Assembly: GCA_021325275.1 (NCBI GenBank)
Contig: JAJPHL010000035.1
Location: 1-54,915, forward strand
Length of the DNA stretch: 54,915 nt
From: Terriglobia bacterium
GTDB taxonomy: Bacteria; Acidobacteriota; Terriglobia; JAJPHL01
Direction of reading: 5' to 3'
Shown: in pieces, positions 52,882-54,915 of the stretch
How positions within the stretch are numbered: position 1 is the first letter of the stretch
Layout of the letters: each line of letters begins with the position of its first letter
Notes under the pieces: model-generated
Told to the model about the DNA's origin: nothing
What the model saw: the letters and a program-made list of their open reading frames with translations, nothing else
Databases searched by the model: none
Made by a program: the position numbers and the translations under genes

Positions 52882-54915
52882 ATGCCTTTCACCAAAGGCA
52901 CCAAGCTGGGACCCTTTGAAATACTGGCGCCTTTAGGCGCGGGCGGAATGGGTGAGGTCTACCGCGCCAAGGACCAAAGACTGGATCGCGAGGTCGCGCT
53001 GAAAGTCCTGCCGCCACAGGCGCGCGAGGACTCGGAAAGCCGTCAGCGCTTCCTCCGCGAGGCCAAGACCGCCTCCTCTCTCAATCATCCCAACATCTGC
53101 ACGATTTTCGAAGTCGGCGAAGCAGCCGGCCAACTCTTCATCGCTATGGAACTGGTGGAGGGGCAATCGCTCAACCATGCCATCCCGCCAGATGGCCTCG
53201 CCCCCGTGACTCTGTTAGGTTATGCCGTGCAACTCACCGCCGCAGCCGGTCATGCGCATGCCCGCGGCATTTTGCATCGCGACCTCAAACCCGCCAACGT
53301 GATGGTGCTGCCGGATGGGCGCCTTAAGGTTCTCGACTTCGGTTTAGCAAGCCGTTTTGAGACCAGCTTGGAGGGAGTCACACAATCGAACGCGGGCCTC
53401 GATCAACAGAAGCAGTGGGCTGGCACGCTTCCCTATCTAGCTCCCGAGGTCCTGAAGGGAGAGCCGCCTTCGGTGAAAAGCGATCTCTGGGCCTTGGGTG
53501 TGACCTTCTTTGAAATGGCTTCCGGCCGGCGGCCTTTTAAAGGGAATAGCGGCATGGAGCTTTGCTCCGCGATTCTGCGGGACTCACCGGCGGCGTTGCC
53601 TTCGGAGACACCGGCGGGCCTACGCCTTGTCGTCGAGAAATGCTTAGCAAAGGAGCCAAGGCAGCGCTACGGCTCGGCAGTTGAAGTCGAGGCTGCGCTC
53701 CAGATCGTCCCCTCGTCGGGAATTGTCCGTGGAGAACCGCCGGCCGTTCAGCCGCGACGGTTACGTTGGAGTGAGATGGCCGTAGGAGCAGGTCTGCTCC
53801 TAATGATTGCGCTGGCGCTGGTTTGGAGAATCAGGATGCCGGCACCTTCAATCCAAGGGCCTCCCCGTATCGCGTCCCTGGCCGTCCTGCCGCTCCAGAA
53901 TCTCTCCCGCGATCCCGACCAGCAGTTTTTTGCGGACGGAATGACGGAGTCCCTGATCTCTAGCCTGGCTCAGGTTCGCGCGCTCAAAGTGATCTCGCGC
54001 ACTTCCGTAATGCGCTACAAGGGATCGCCGAAGTCTCTGCCGCAAATCGCGCACGAGTTAGGCGTCGACGCCGTGTTGGAGGGTTCGGTTCAACGCGTCG
54101 GCCAAAGGGTCAAGATTACCGCGCAGTTGATTCACGCGGCCACCGACTCCCATCTTTGGGCCAAAGACTACGAGCGGGACTTGACCGACGTCTTGGATTT
54201 GCAGGACGAAGTCGCGAGAGCCGTCGCCGGAGAAATCCGCATCCAAGTGACGGCGGAAGAATCCAGGCGCCTCAATCAATCTCGCCGGGTAGTGCCGGCA
54301 GCTTACGAAGCATATCTTCAGGGCCGCTATCATCGCTGGAAACTGGACGAGAACAATCTCAAGCAGGCGATCGCATACTATGAACGCGCCATCCAGGCGG
54401 ATCCGAACTATGCGGCCGCTTACGCCGGTCTTTCCGCGGCGTGGCGAGAGCGAGGCATCTGGGGAGCCAAGTCTTTTCGCGAGGTTGAGCAACCGAGCCG
54501 GGCGGCCGCGCTGAAGGCACTTGAACTCGACGATACTCTGGCCGACGCTCATGCGCAACAGGCAGCCTTGAAAGAGATTTACGACTGGGACTGGACGACC
54601 TCGGAAAGTGAGTATCGCAAAGCGCTCGCATTGGACCCCGCGGAGCTAGAAGCGCTCTCAGGCTATGCCACCTTGCTGATGACTCTGGGCCGCTTTCCGG
54701 AGGCCATTGCCGCGGTGGGTCAGGCACTGGCTCTCGATCCGCTCTCTTCGACGGTAGAGAGCAGCTTCGGACGCATCTGTTTTCGCGCTCGTAAGTACGA
54801 CGACGCGATCGCCCACCTGAAGCGTGCGATCGAACTGGACGAGTCGAACTACGGAGCTTACAGCCGTCTTGGTGATGTATATGAAGTGCTCGGTCGTTTT
54901 TCCGAAGCTGAAGCG
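52882..54915 (+). CDS. Transmembrane Ser/Thr protein kinase with TolB-like and TPR sensor region (3' end cut by window)
   Basis: At least 678 residues; the frame is open to the last base. Kinase domain 1-270: P-loop LGAGGMGEVYRAKD, Lys in VALKVLP, catalytic HRDLKPANV, DFG in VLDFGLAS, and APE in YLAPEVLKG. One membrane helix at about 297-315 (MAVGAGLLLMIALALVW). The outside part starts IASLAVLPLQNLSRDPDQQFFADGMTESLISSLAQ, a module common in adenylate cyclase/TolB-like proteins. From about residue 470 there are TPR repeats (AIAYYERAIQADPNYAAAYAGLS; EAIAAVGQALALDPLSSTVE; DAIAHLKRAIELDESNYGAYSRLGDVYEVLGRF). Typical of Acidobacteriota. Confidence 0.93.
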   Translation, partial: MPFTKGTKLGPFEILAPLGAGGMGEVYRAKDQRLDREVALKVLPPQAREDSESRQRFLREAKTASSLNHPNICTIFEVGEAAGQLFIAMELVEGQSLNHAIPPDGLAPVTLLGYAVQLTAAAGHAHARGILHRDLKPANVMVLPDGRLKVLDFGLASRFETSLEGVTQSNAGLDQQKQWAGTLPYLAPEVLKGEPPSVKSDLWALGVTFFEMASGRRPFKGNSGMELCSAILRDSPAALPSETPAGLRLVVEKCLAKEPRQRYGSAVEVEAALQIVPSSGIVRGEPPAVQPRRLRWSEMAVGAGLLLMIALALVWRIRMPAPSIQGPPRIASLAVLPLQNLSRDPDQQFFADGMTESLISSLAQVRALKVISRTSVMRYKGSPKSLPQIAHELGVDAVLEGSVQRVGQRVKITAQLIHAATDSHLWAKDYERDLTDVLDLQDEVARAVAGEIRIQVTAEESRRLNQSRRVVPAAYEAYLQGRYHRWKLDENNLKQAIAYYERAIQADPNYAAAYAGLSAAWRERGIWGAKSFREVEQPSRAAALKALELDDTLADAHAQQAALKEIYDWDWTTSESEYRKALALDPAELEALSGYATLLMTLGRFPEAIAAVGQALALDPLSSTVESSFGRICFRARKYDDAIAHLKRAIELDESNYGAYSRLGDVYEVLGRFSEAEA

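Overview
The window reads as a piece of an Acidobacteriota chromosome, most likely a Solibacter/Bryobacterales relative. Markers are a secreted protein with the Solibacter-type C-terminal domain (13930-15657), a TonB-dependent receptor with an N-terminal carboxypeptidase-regulatory domain (41133-44306) plus a decayed one, Ser/Thr kinases fused to C-terminal sensor or TPR modules at the right edge, a large BNR/VPS10-type protein, and GC-rich coding sequence. This taxonomic placement is an inference from gene content. I saw no rRNA, tRNA or CRISPR array.

The left 6 kb is an accessory island. Four tightly packed minus-strand genes encode a tandem ubiquitin-like protein ending in a bare glycine, an E2-like protein that has no cysteine at all, a JAMM/JAB peptidase and a two-domain E1-like enzyme. 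The gene order (Ubl-E2-JAB-E1) is that of bacterial ubiquitin-like conjugation (BIL/Bub) defence operons. Divergent from it is an XRE regulator plus an ImmA/IrrE-type metallopeptidase. The shared intergenic region carries two operators of identical geometry (TGTC-N6-GACAAC). Two unrecognised genes (4884-6067) follow. From 6.2 to 8.2 kb there is a MOSC-domain gene and a frameshifted TonB-receptor remnant.

From 8.3 to 20.5 kb: a zinc-ribbon membrane protein, a 1450-residue double patatin with a membrane domain inserted in its first patatin module, the Solibacter-domain secreted protein, a HigBA-type toxin-antitoxin pair with a palindromic operator, a secreted amidohydrolase and a Tat-exported glycosidase-like protein. 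Two of the exported proteins carry three copies of different 36-bp tandem repeats next to their signal sequence.

From 20.7 to 31 kb lies what looks like a sigma-54 regulatory block: greB, two tiny minus-strand genes, a STAS/NTF2-like pair, a VapBC-like pair, a sigma-54 activator (GAF-AAA-Fis) and a three-gene RND efflux operon. A TGTCG/CGACA enhancer-like array sits midway between two divergent -24/-12 promoters (21745 and 21899). The same array recurs between the activator and the RND operon, so one activator may control all three units.

From 31 to 52 kb: a 280-bp long-inverted-repeat element, a BNR-repeat protein, an orphan antitoxin with a decapitated toxin, a PepSY membrane protein operon, and a transport locus made of a TonB receptor, a beta-propeller protein and an MFS proton symporter. 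A response regulator and a distant histidine kinase flank it. It continues into four PstS-like phosphate-binding-type proteins with no PstC/A/B in sight, two paralogous small secreted proteins and a NitT/TauT-like binding protein. The right edge holds an internally deleted kinase gene and a kinase-TPR gene that runs off the window.
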